A stretch of 64,000 nucleotides of DNA from Billgrantia antri. GTDB taxonomy: Bacteria; Pseudomonadota; Gammaproteobacteria; Pseudomonadales; Halomonadaceae. Below, piece by piece: positions 25,782-33,609 of this stretch. The notes under the pieces are model-generated. The model had not been told where the DNA came from. It did not search any database and worked only from the letters and a program-made list of their open reading frames with translations. A program made the translations under genes and the position numbers. Location: positions 372,001 to 436,000 of the forward strand of contig NZ_JAHYCA010000003.1 in NCBI RefSeq assembly GCF_019430905.1. Reading direction: 5' to 3'. Each line of letters opens with the position of its first letter. The stretch's first letter is position 1.

Positions 25782-27320
25782 ATGGCGGCTTCCCCCGTAC
25801 ACTATCCCTGGTACAAGAAGGAGGACACCGATGCCTTCTTCGCCCTCTTCCAGAACAATATCGCCAACTTCGTCATCATCGCCATCACCATGCTGGGTAT
25901 GGGCTTTCCCGCTTCCATCGTCTTCGGCCAAGTATTGCCGGGAGCTGCAGTGGCGGTGATGGTCGGCAACTTCTACTACGCCTGGTCGGCAGCACGCCTG
26001 GCACGCAAGGAGAACCGCGCCGACGTCACCGCGCTCTCCTACGGCATCTCCACGCCGGTGATGTTCGTCTTCCTGTTCGGCGTACTGCTACCTGCCAAGC
26101 AGCTCACCGGCGACGCCGAGCTGGCCTGGAAGGTGGCGGTGGCGGCCTGCTTCATCAGCGGTGCCATCGAGGCTGCGGTCAGCCTGATCGGCCGCTGGGT
26201 CCAATACCATTTGCCACGCGCCGCCATGCTCGGGGCAGTGGCGGGGGTTGCACTGACCTTCATCGCCGGCGAGATGCTGTTCAAGACCCTGGAAATGCCC
26301 GTGATCGGCCTGCTGGTCTTGGCAATCATCATCGTCGGCCTGGTGGCCCGCGTCAGCATGCCGTTCCGCCTGCCTACCTCGCTATTCGCCATCGTCATCG
26401 GCACCGCCATGGCCTACCTGATCGGTGATGCCGGCGGCGAGCGTTTCAGCGACGCCTTTAACCACCTGGGGTTCTATCCGCTGCTGCCCAACCTAGCCTG
26501 GTTCGAGGGGCTGGGACTGCTGTTCACCGGCATGTTGGCGGTGCTCACCGTGGTGCTGCCAATCACGCTGTATAACGCCATCGAGACCATGAACAACGTC
26601 GAGGCCATGGAGGCCGCGGGCGACAAGTATGACGTTCGCGAGTGCCAGGCCGTGGATGGTGCCGGTACCATGATCGGCGCATTGTTCGGCGGCGTCTTCC
26701 CTACCACCGTTTATATTGCCACCGTGGGCGCCAAGTGGATGGGAGCGGGACGCGGCTACAGCATCCTCAACGGTGCCGTCTATGCCGTTGCCACAATGTT
26801 CGGCCTGATCGCCGCGCTGGCAGCCATCATCCCCGTCTCGGTGGTCGCACCGATCCTGGTCTTCGTCGGCATGTCGATGATCGCCACCGCCTTCCAGAGC
26901 AATGACACTCGCTACTACCCGGCGGTGGCACTGGCCATGCTGCCCTACTTCGCCAATTACGTGATGACACGCTTCAACCGGGCCGCCGAAGAGACCGTCA
27001 CGGGCATCTCCTCGGGTGTCGTGCCGATGGGCCAGGGGGCCATGTTCATGGCGATCTTTATCGGTGCCATGACGGTGTCGGTCATCGACCACCAGTTTCG
27101 TCGCGCCGCCATCTTCGCCGCGGTGGCAGCCGCCTTCTCCTTCGTCGGCTTGATGCACGCCCCGAAGCTGGCCGTAAACGCCGCCTGGGACTTCACCCTC
27201 GGCTACCTTGTGATGGGCGTGCTGTTCCTCTATTTCGCATGGCAGCAGGAGAAGCTGGCAATCCCCCATGCCTCAACGACGAGGGCCGCCGCAACCCCTC
27301 AGCCGCCAGCAGCCGACTGA
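25782..27320 (+). CDS. NCS2-type nucleobase permease
   Basis: A 512-residue membrane protein with about 12-14 hydrophobic helices. The ATG at 25782 follows GAGGC; a TTG 33 bases upstream is less likely. The sequence has the NCS2 (xanthine/uracil/vitamin C permease) style: ADVTALSYGIST near the third helix and a repeat-related VFPTTVYIATVGAKWMGAG later. I place it in the AzgA/NCS2-like group of purine or pyrimidine transporters, but the substrate is not predictable. No purine catabolic genes are adjacent. The divergent Crp/Fnr-type gene is the likely regulator. Confidence 0.75.
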   Translation: MAASPVHYPWYKKEDTDAFFALFQNNIANFVIIAITMLGMGFPASIVFGQVLPGAAVAVMVGNFYYAWSAARLARKENRADVTALSYGISTPVMFVFLFGVLLPAKQLTGDAELAWKVAVAACFISGAIEAAVSLIGRWVQYHLPRAAMLGAVAGVALTFIAGEMLFKTLEMPVIGLLVLAIIIVGLVARVSMPFRLPTSLFAIVIGTAMAYLIGDAGGERFSDAFNHLGFYPLLPNLAWFEGLGLLFTGMLAVLTVVLPITLYNAIETMNNVEAMEAAGDKYDVRECQAVDGAGTMIGALFGGVFPTTVYIATVGAKWMGAGRGYSILNGAVYAVATMFGLIAALAAIIPVSVVAPILVFVGMSMIATAFQSNDTRYYPAVALAMLPYFANYVMTRFNRAAEETVTGISSGVVPMGQGAMFMAIFIGAMTVSVIDHQFRRAAIFAAVAAAFSFVGLMHAPKLAVNAAWDFTLGYLVMGVLFLYFAWQQEKLAIPHASTTRAAATPQPPAAD

Positions 27321-27330
27321 GGCACAAAGC

Positions 27331-27359
27331 ACCGGGGGCGCAGCTGCGCCCCCGGTTTC
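27331..27359 (+). terminator. Terminator of the permease gene
   Basis: A perfect 26-base palindrome (ACCGGGGGCGCAG / CTGCGCCCCCGGT) starts ten bases after the permease stop and is followed by TTTCCTT. The T-run is short, so termination strength is uncertain. It also lies downstream of the convergent 27406-27993 gene. Confidence 0.7.
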
Positions 27360-27405
27360 CTTACCTGGCTCCCTCAGAATATGTTGAGAGCAAACGCATC
27401 CCTGT

Positions 27406-27993
27406 TCAATTGGCGTCGATGGTAGTATCGGCTTCCGTCTCGCCCTCTGCCGTCCCCCTGATGCGCTCACGATTCTGTTCGATCCGCTCCTGGGCAGGCT
27501 CGGCAGCTTGCTCCATGGCACGATCCAGCCCAGGTGCTTTCGGATCGTCGGCTTCAACCTCGGTCTCCGTTTCCGCATCGGCGTCCATGTTGGTCTCCGC
27601 GTCGAGCTCATCCGTGGACTCCGTCTCGATGTCACCGTCAAGACTGCTCTCGGCATCGCCATCGAGAGAACCATGGGTCGTATCGCCTTCGGCGCTGGCA
27701 TCGGTGTCGCCATCGACACCGCCTTCGGCACCGCCATCCAGGCCACCCTCGGCACCGCCATCAAGGCCACCCTCGGCACCGCCATCAAGGCCACCCTCGG
27801 CACCGCCATCCAGGCCACCCTCGGCATCACCGGCCTGGGCCAGCAACATGGGAGACGATTCGCTGGCCACTCCCAACGACACCGTGGGGGAAACATTATC
27901 GCTCTGCCACGTCTCACTCTCGGCATGAACGGTCGCGCCGGCCAGGCCGGCAAAGATCAAGGCCATACTGGCAGTCAGTGTCTTGAGCTTCAT
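27406..27993 (-). CDS. Secreted acidic Gly/Asp repeat protein of unknown function
   Basis: A 195-residue protein; AGGAGG four bases upstream fixes the ATG at 27993. Residues 1-24 are a Sec signal peptide (MKLKTLTASMALIFAGLAG then TVHA). The mature part is strongly acidic. Four and a half copies of the eight-residue unit GGLDGGAE span about residues 57-97, followed by imperfect Asp/Ser/Thr/Glu units (SLDGDAESSLDGDIETES) and a short charged helix at the end (EQAAEPAQERIEQNRERIRG). There is no lipobox and no membrane anchor. I do not recognise the family; a periplasmic or secreted location follows from the signal. The Asp/Gly units could bind calcium but do not match the GGxGxDxUx RTX nonapeptide. 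Confidence 0.72.
   Translation of the reverse strand: MKLKTLTASMALIFAGLAGATVHAESETWQSDNVSPTVSLGVASESSPMLLAQAGDAEGGLDGGAEGGLDGGAEGGLDGGAEGGLDGGAEGGVDGDTDASAEGDTTHGSLDGDAESSLDGDIETESTDELDAETNMDADAETETEVEADDPKAPGLDRAMEQAAEPAQERIEQNRERIRGTAEGETEADTTIDAN
27703..27822. repeat. 24-base tandem repeat within the acidic protein gene
   Basis: Four near-identical 24-base units (GGCACCGCCATCMAGGCCAC then CCTC) begin at 27727, 27751, 27775 and 27799, differing only by C or A in one position; a fifth diverged unit lies at 27703-27726. On the coding strand each unit encodes one GGLDGGAE repeat. A multiple of three keeps the frame when copies are gained or lost, so copy number may vary between strains. Confidence 0.92.
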
Positions 27994-28326
27994 AGCGCCT
28001 CCTTGTCCCCGCCTCCTTGGGGGTGGTTCGGTCAAACTCCTGATGAGCGACTCATCAACGATACCGCTCATACCCTGCCTAGCGAGGGGTATGCCATGCC
28101 AAAAATAAAACTAGAAAAAACAGTTAATTGAAAAGGCACGAAGTTCATGCAGCTGCTTACAGCTGATTAGGGCAGCCTCGATCCGTCGCAATGATGAGAC
28201 AGGACAGATGTGAGGCTTGCCCACAATATTCGCCCCGTGATACGGAGGATAAGTAGGCGCAGCCCCTGTCTCCATTTCGCGACTTCATACCACGAGCGCA
28301 GCAGAAGCCGGCCCCTACCGACGCAA

Positions 28327-28358
28327 CGAGGCCCTGCCGATCGCTCGACAGGGCCTCG
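28327..28358. repeat. Inverted repeat with GAGGCCCT core
   Basis: CGAGGCCCTG and CAGGGCCTCG pair perfectly around a 12-base loop. No T-run follows on either strand. The GAGGCCCT core recurs in the hairpin at 31025-31057, so both may belong to a class of transcript-end hairpins in this genome. Confidence 0.55.
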
Positions 28359-28487
28359 TCGATACCCACCCGTGCGCTACGTCATGCAGCGTCAAGGGAG
28401 ACATTCAGACCGCTCGGGTCGATGATGTATCACGCCATTCGGTCAGGGGCGAACAGCAACAAGCCGCCGCTGACTTCTCCCGATACC

Positions 28488-28515
28488 ACAGCGACTCCCG
28501 TACGAGAGTCGCTGT
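28488..28515 (-). terminator. Hairpin just downstream of the Spy/CpxP-like gene
   Basis: Perfect ten-base arms ACAGCGACTC and GAGTCGCTGT around eight bases, starting 10 bases past the stop of the gene at 28526-28993. No T-run follows on the minus strand, so it may stabilise the 3' end or need Rho. Confidence 0.4.
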
Positions 28516-28525
28516 GCAGGCAGCC

Positions 28526-28993
28526 TTATTCCGCAGGCTGGGCCGGCTGGCCCTGCTGCTGCATCTGGTTCTGCAGGTCCAGCATCTGCTGCTGTTGTTG
28601 GGCAATCGCATCGTCCAACTGCTGACGCTGCTCATCGGTGAACACTGACTCGATGCGAGACTGAAGCAATACCGTCTCGGCCGTGATCTCGCCGGTCAGG
28701 TCGCCTAGCCGCGAGGCATCTTCACGAATCTGGTTCTCGTCGTAGTCGGGACCGACATGATCCCCAAGGCGCGCCTGAAGCGCCTGGGCTTCCTGCTCCT
28801 TGGGCGCCAGCTGACGCTCAGCCTCATCCAACAGGCTACGGATCTCCTGCTGCTGGTTCTCGTCCAGGTCGAGCAACTGATCGAGCTGGTCCACCTGATC
28901 CCCCTGGGGCGGGGCCTGCATCTGCTGTGCCGACACACCGCCGGCAATACCCAGGGTGAGCGCGATCGTTGCCAGAAACTTGGTGAGCTTCAT
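28526..28993 (-). CDS. Periplasmic Spy/CpxP-like protein
   Basis: A 155-residue secreted protein from MKLTKFLATIALTLGIAGG, with signal cleavage after VSAQ near residue 22. The start follows GGAG by six bases; an ATG four codons upstream is less well placed. The mature part is highly charged, helical and Gln-rich. Two segments recall the LTxxQ repeats of the Spy/CpxP family: LDENQQQEIRSLLDEAE and FTDEQRQQLDDAIAQQQ. Such proteins act as ATP-independent periplasmic chaperones or stress sensors. The similarity is in pattern only, so the family call is tentative. Confidence 0.62.
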   Translation of the reverse strand: MKLTKFLATIALTLGIAGGVSAQQMQAPPQGDQVDQLDQLLDLDENQQQEIRSLLDEAERQLAPKEQEAQALQARLGDHVGPDYDENQIREDASRLGDLTGEITAETVLLQSRIESVFTDEQRQQLDDAIAQQQQQMLDLQNQMQQQGQPAQPAE

Positions 28994-29076
28994 TACGTAC
29001 TCCATTCCATCAGAGTTGCTTTCATGACCCGGAACGGTCGAGCCACTACGTCCTAATCCTGACAGCGGAACAGGCG

Positions 29077-30459
29077 TCAGGTTCGCTCACGGGACAAAAG
29101 TTTCGACTCGTATCGGGAGCAGGCCTCGCTTCGCGCCAGCATGCGCCGCATCAGTTGCCAGGCAACCACTCCAGCCAGCACGTTGCCCAACGCCGCTCCT
29201 ATAGCGAGCCCCGGCAGGCCGGCAAGCGAAGCTCCCAGCCAGAGAAACGGCAGATAGCAGAGGAACAGCCTAGCCATCGACATCAGCATGGCCCGCAGCG
29301 GCCAGCCCAGCGCATTGCCGGCGGACACTACCAGCATGCAGACGCCGAGAGCGGAATAGCTTGGCAGCAGAAAACGAATCAGCACCGCCAGATCGTCACG
29401 CACGTCAGGACTGCCCGCCAGCAGCTCAGCAGCCCAGGGCGAAAACAGCGCCAGAATGATACCCAGTGCGAGTTGCCACCCCACCACGAGCCGCAGCGCC
29501 AGGCGCACCAGTTGCCTGATCTGCGTCCAGTCGCCGGCACCATAGCAGCGCCCCAACCAGGGGGGCAGTGACATGGTCATGGCCAGCACCACGACTAGCG
29601 CCAGCGTTTCGAGCCTGCTCGCCAGGCCCCAAGCAGCCACGGAAGACTCACCGAGACTCGCCACCACCGAAACGGCAAGCATGGCTGCCAGTGGAGGCAT
29701 GAGCTGGCTGATCATTGCCGGCCCGGCAATGCCGACGAAGGGACGCGTCGAAACCGCCAACTCCCGCCTGAGTCCACTGCACGCCAACCAGTCGTTCTGA
29801 AGCAGCCGCTTGGTGATCAGCAGCAGCCCACTGGCGAAGGCGATCGCCGTGGCCCAAGCTGCACCGGGCAGACCGAGCCCCTGCCAAGGGCCGAAGCCGA
29901 AGATCAGCAGCGGATCGAGCAGCAAGTTGACGAGACTGGTTATCACCATCATCTTGCCAGGCAGTCGCGTATCGCCGTGAGCACGAAACAGACTGTAGAC
30001 GAAGTAGAGGAGCGCCCCCAGCCAAGCGGCAAGCAGTTGCGGTGCCCAGTAGTGGCGGATTAGTTCTCGTGTTGCCGCATCGGCACCCAAGCGAGAGAAA
30101 ATAGGCGACTGGGCCCACCACAGCATCGATGCGAGCAGAGCAATGATGGCACCGCCCACCATCAGCACCAATGAGCCAAGGCGCCGCGTCCTTTCAATTT
30201 CGCCGGCACCCAGCGCACGCGAAATCAACGCAGCAATGGCGATGCCAAGCCCCACCTGCACGCCGATGATCAGGAATGTCAGGGGGAAGGTGAACGACTG
30301 GGCTGCCAATGGCGCCGTGCCCAGCCGAGCGACGAAGGCACTGTCCACCAGTTGGAAGCCGAGCAGTGCCAATACCCCGATGGTCATAGGCCAGGTCTGA
30401 CGCCAGAGTGCCGGGCCCAACCGAGACATGGCGGCATCGCGAGAGAAAAACGGTATCAC
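29077..30459 (-). CDS. MATE-family multidrug efflux transporter
   Basis: A 460-residue protein with twelve predicted helices and the typical MATE repeats: LGFQLVDSAFVARLG in the first helix pair, LISRALGAGE, and a second-half copy starting near ALRLVVGWQLALG. The start is GTG at 30459, overlapping the TGA of the upstream PAS gene (GTGA); an ATG ten codons later has no ribosome site. MATE proteins (NorM/DinF type) export cationic drugs using sodium or proton gradients. Overlap with the broken PAS gene shows the two formed one transcript. Confidence 0.88.
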   Translation of the reverse strand: MIPFFSRDAAMSRLGPALWRQTWPMTIGVLALLGFQLVDSAFVARLGTAPLAAQSFTFPLTFLIIGVQVGLGIAIAALISRALGAGEIERTRRLGSLVLMVGGAIIALLASMLWWAQSPIFSRLGADAATRELIRHYWAPQLLAAWLGALLYFVYSLFRAHGDTRLPGKMMVITSLVNLLLDPLLIFGFGPWQGLGLPGAAWATAIAFASGLLLITKRLLQNDWLACSGLRRELAVSTRPFVGIAGPAMISQLMPPLAAMLAVSVVASLGESSVAAWGLASRLETLALVVVLAMTMSLPPWLGRCYGAGDWTQIRQLVRLALRLVVGWQLALGIILALFSPWAAELLAGSPDVRDDLAVLIRFLLPSYSALGVCMLVVSAGNALGWPLRAMLMSMARLFLCYLPFLWLGASLAGLPGLAIGAALGNVLAGVVAWQLMRRMLARSEACSRYESKLLSRERT

Positions 30460-30953
30460 TGCAATAATGTCTCCAGATCCATATCGATAGCAGAGGGTGC
30501 TCGTCGCTCGGCCTCGATGTCATCGAGACGAACATCGACACAGAACATGACGGGATCTGCGGTGAATTCGTCGAGCATCACGTGGTAGGAGTAGACAGGC
30601 ACCGGACACCCCTGCTTGTCCTACAGCACCAGGCGCCCAGGTGGTATGGCCTTACCTTCGCATAGCCATGCCGTGTGGTCCCGTATCACCTGCGCTTGCA
30701 TGGGCTCGGGAATTATCAGCTCTTCGAGGGGACGACCGGCAGCCTCTTCGGCCTGGTAACCGTACAGTCGAACACTTTCCGCATTCCAGTAGATGACCCG
30801 CCGATTGCGGTCATAGCCTTGGACCGCGACATTCGGCAGGCTTTCCAACAGCACCCTGAAACGTGAGTCACCCTGGCAATCGTTGTTAGCTGAGCGTGAA
30901 CGGAACCTTGATAATTGCCACAGGCAACGGAAAGAACTGAGCAAATGACGCAC
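30456..30953 (-). pseudogene. PAS-domain protein interrupted by a single amber codon
   Basis: Reading from GTG at 30953 (seven bases after AGGGAG), a PAS domain runs RFRVLLESLPNVAVQGYDR to PPGRLVL and then meets TAG at 30621-30623. The same frame continues without any shift through DKQGCPVPVYSYHVMLDEF and VMFCVDVRLDDIEAER to a natural TGA at 30456-30458 that overlaps the next start. The continuation is what a PAS domain should contain after that point, so the gene is full length (165 codons) apart from one changed codon. Either the gene is a recent pseudogene, the base is an error, or the codon is read through. Confidence 0.85.
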
Positions 30954-31024
30954 CTGCAGGCTCCCTGACCGAGTTAAGCCTGCATGGTACTAGAGTTCAG
31001 CGACAATCTCGTATCGGCTTGCAT

Positions 31025-31057
31025 GATGAGGCCCTCGGCTGTTCCGAGGGCCTCATC
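31025..31057 (-). terminator. Strong hairpin after yceI, lacking a T-run
   Basis: GATGAGGCCCTCGG and CCGAGGGCCTCATC pair over 14 bases around CTGTT. It begins 18 bases past the yceI stop in the transcript direction. There is no U-tract, so it may act with Rho or protect the 3' end. Its core matches the repeat at 28327-28358. Confidence 0.55.
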
Positions 31058-31075
31058 ACGACGGCGAGCGCTCTG

Positions 31076-31660
31076 TTACTGACGCACGCCCTCGAAGGTA
31101 ACGTAGAGTTCCAGCTCGTGCATCGCTTCGGGGAAGTCGCTCATGTCGATGCCGAAGTCGGCCAGGGTCAGCGTCGTCGATCCCTCGAAACCGGCACGGT
31201 AGCCGCCCCACGGGTCCTCTCCCTCACCCATCAGGGTGACCGGCATCTCGATTTCGTGGGTCTCGCCGTGCAGGGTCAGGTCACCGGTCAAGACACCCTC
31301 GTCCTCACCATTGGGCGTGAAGCCGGTGGAGACGAAGGTGGCAGTCGGATACTCGTCGGCTTCCAGGAAGTCGCCACTGAGGAAGTGCTTGTCACGTTCG
31401 GCATTATTGGTGTTCAAGCTATCCACCTGAACCTCCATTTCGACGCTGGATGCCTCGAGGTCCTCGGGGTCGTAGTGGAAGCGGCCATCGAACTCCTCGA
31501 AGGTGCCGAGAATGTAGGAGAAGCCGAGATGGTTGATCTTGAACTGAATGAAGGCGTGCTGCCCTTCGGTATCCACCACGTAATCGTCGGCCAGCACCGG
31601 GGCGGCGACGGCCAGGGAAACGGTGCCAAAGGCAGTAGCGAGTGCGGCTTTCTTGAACAT
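31076..31660 (-). CDS. yceI: YceI-family periplasmic protein
   Basis: A 194-residue protein from MFKKAALATAFGTVSLAVAA with cleavage near VLA-DDYVVD. The start follows AAGGAGAG. The mature part is a lipocalin-like YceI domain: HAFIQFKINHLGFSYILGTF at the N-terminal strands, VEMEVQVDSLNTNN, then GDLTLHGETHEIEMPVTL. YceI proteins bind isoprenoid chains in the periplasm. The neighbouring cytochrome b561 gene, 39 bases upstream in the same direction, gives the yceJ-yceI arrangement known in E. coli. Confidence 0.93.
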   Translation of the reverse strand: MFKKAALATAFGTVSLAVAAPVLADDYVVDTEGQHAFIQFKINHLGFSYILGTFEEFDGRFHYDPEDLEASSVEMEVQVDSLNTNNAERDKHFLSGDFLEADEYPTATFVSTGFTPNGEDEGVLTGDLTLHGETHEIEMPVTLMGEGEDPWGGYRAGFEGSTTLTLADFGIDMSDFPEAMHELELYVTFEGVRQ

Positions 31661-31699
31661 CGAGTCTCTCCTTGGTTGAGCGCCCACAGGCGCTGGCGT

Positions 31700-32254
31700 T
31701 CAACGGCGACGCGTACGTGCCGGGTTCAACATGCGAATGAGAGTATCGTGGCGATCGAGGAAATGGTGCTTCAGTGCCGCCAAGGTATGGCCCGCCGCCA
31801 GCAGCATCAGCGCCACGGCGCTGTACCAGTGGATATCGCCGGCGATGCTGGCCTGATCGGGCAGGTGACTAATGAAAGCGGGCACCTCGAACCAGTCGAA
31901 GACGATAATGCCACGCCCTTTGGCAGTGGAGATCAGGTAGCCGCTGATCATGACGCATAGCATCAGCACATAAAGTGCGAGATGGCCCACGTGCGCGGCG
32001 ACACGCTCCACGCGACTACCATGGCCGAGGGGACTCGGCTGGAGCAGGCGCCACAACACGCGCAGCAGCGTAGCGAACAGCAGCAGCATACCAATGGAGC
32101 GGTGCCACCACGGAGCACGGTTGTACCAAGGGTCGTAGTAGCCCAGGTCCGTCATCCACCAACCGAGCAGGAACAGGCCCACGATTGCCAAGGCGCTGGC
32201 CCAGTGAAGAAGTATGCTGACCAGGCCCCAGCCTGAGCGGGTGTTGCGCCACAT
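31700..32254 (-). CDS. Cytochrome b561 (YceJ-type)
   Basis: A 184-residue membrane protein with four helices. Haem-ligand candidates are His in SILLHWASALAIVGL, APWWHRSIGMLLL, AAHVGHLALYVL and ALMLLAAGHTLAALKHH, the expected positions for the bacterial b561 family. It would carry electrons between the quinone pool and periplasmic partners. It forms an operon with yceI; a functional link in quinone or isoprenoid redox chemistry has been suggested for such pairs. Confidence 0.9.
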   Translation of the reverse strand: MWRNTRSGWGLVSILLHWASALAIVGLFLLGWWMTDLGYYDPWYNRAPWWHRSIGMLLLFATLLRVLWRLLQPSPLGHGSRVERVAAHVGHLALYVLMLCVMISGYLISTAKGRGIIVFDWFEVPAFISHLPDQASIAGDIHWYSAVALMLLAAGHTLAALKHHFLDRHDTLIRMLNPARTRRR

Positions 32255-32401
32255 CTCGTCGCTCCCGTTGAGCTTCGCCGTCGATGAAAGGCAGCATACC
32301 GTAACGATTGCTCAGGATGTGCTGAAAAAACCGAACGTTACATTCGTAAAAATTCCTTGCTCGAGGGCCTGGCGCGCCTTCGCCGCGCCAGACGTTTCGA
32401 G

Positions 32402-33598
32402 TCAGAGAAGTGCATCGAGTCCACGCGCCAGATCGCCACGAATGTCGTCGAACGCCTCGAGGCCGACCGCCACGCGAATCAGCCCCTCACCGATCCCCGC
32501 GGCTTCCTTTTGTGCCTCGGAGAGACGCCCGTGGGTGGTGGTGCCTGGATGGGTGATGGTGCTCTTGACGTCACCCAGATTACCGGTGATCGAGAGCATG
32601 CGGGTGGCATCAATGACCGACCAGGCGGCCTCACGGCCCCCTTTCACCTCGAAGCCCAGCACCGCGCCAAAGCCAGTTTGCTGGCGACAAGCCAGCTCAT
32701 GCTGCGGGTGGTCCGGCAAGCCACTGTAGTAAACCCGTGCCACCGCCGGGTGTCCCTGCAGCCACTCGGCAAGTGCCTGGGCATTCTCGCAGTGGGCTCG
32801 CATGCGCAGCGAGAGCGTCTCGAGACCCTTGGTAAAGATCCAGGCGTTGAACGGGCTCAGGCATGGCCCACAGGTACGCACCACGCCGAAGACCTCTTCG
32901 AGTTCCTTGTCGCGCCCCACGACGGCACCTCCTACCGCACGTCCCTGCCCGTCCAAGTACTTGGTGGCAGAATGGATCACCAGATCGGCCCCCAGCATCA
33001 GCGGTTTCTGCAATGCCGGCGTCAGGAAGCAGTTGTCGATGGCGAGCAGCGCCTGATTCCGGTGAGCGATCTCGGCGAGTGCCGCAATGTCGACCACTTC
33101 GGAAAGCGGATTGGAAGGCGTCTCAGCGAACAACAGGCGTGTATTCGGCGTGATTGCCGCCTCCCAGGCGGACAGATCGGAGAGCTCGACGTAGCGTGTG
33201 GTAATACCCAGCTTGCCGAAGTACTTGTCGAACAGGCTGACGGTGGAACCGAACAGCGAGCGTGAGGCGACGATTTCATCCCCGGCCTGCAGCAGTGCAA
33301 GCACGGTCGATAGAATCGCCGCCATGCCAGAGCTCGTCGCCACACAGCGCTCACCGCCTTCCAGCGCGGCAAGACGACGTTCGAAGGTGTGCACCGTGGG
33401 ATTGGTGAAGCGGGAGTAGACGTTGCCCGGCTCTTCTCCCTTGAACTTGCGCGCCGCTTCCGCGGCACTGCCGTAGACGAAGCTCGACGTGGGGAAGATC
33501 GGCTCGCCGTGCTCCTGCTCATGTGTACGCTGATGGCCAGCACGAATCGCCAAGGTTTCCAGCGCCCAGCCGTCGTCTGGAGATGTTGTGTCATGCAT
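32402..33598 (-). CDS. metZ: O-succinylhomoserine sulfhydrylase
   Basis: A 398-residue Cys/Met-metabolism PLP enzyme. It has SRFTNPTVHTFERRLAALEG, SSGMAAILSTVLALL, and the PLP-lysine site VIHSATKYLDGQGR. The position directly after purF and the general sequence match MetZ of pseudomonads, which makes homocysteine from O-succinylhomoserine and sulfide. A cystathionine gamma-synthase (MetB) role cannot be excluded by sequence alone. The gene starts 11 bases after the purF stop. Confidence 0.9.
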   Translation of the reverse strand: MHDTTSPDDGWALETLAIRAGHQRTHEQEHGEPIFPTSSFVYGSAAEAARKFKGEEPGNVYSRFTNPTVHTFERRLAALEGGERCVATSSGMAAILSTVLALLQAGDEIVASRSLFGSTVSLFDKYFGKLGITTRYVELSDLSAWEAAITPNTRLLFAETPSNPLSEVVDIAALAEIAHRNQALLAIDNCFLTPALQKPLMLGADLVIHSATKYLDGQGRAVGGAVVGRDKELEEVFGVVRTCGPCLSPFNAWIFTKGLETLSLRMRAHCENAQALAEWLQGHPAVARVYYSGLPDHPQHELACRQQTGFGAVLGFEVKGGREAAWSVIDATRMLSITGNLGDVKSTITHPGTTTHGRLSEAQKEAAGIGEGLIRVAVGLEAFDDIRGDLARGLDALL

Positions 33599-33609
33599 GC
33601 TCGGCCACC

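Larger units (their letters stand above)
27994..28525. other. 532-base gap without a recognisable gene
   Basis: The gap separates two secreted-protein genes that both read leftwards. It holds an A/T-rich tract at about 28098-28135 (possible upstream region of the acidic protein gene), an inverted repeat at 28327-28358 and a second at 28488-28515. Short open frames here lack ribosome sites and protein-like composition. I see no tRNA, small RNA signature or insertion sequence. Confidence 0.6.

Noticed and set aside
27703..27822. Regular repeats considered as a CRISPR array
   Set aside because: The units are contiguous with no spacers and encode a repeating peptide in frame with a signal-peptide-bearing gene.
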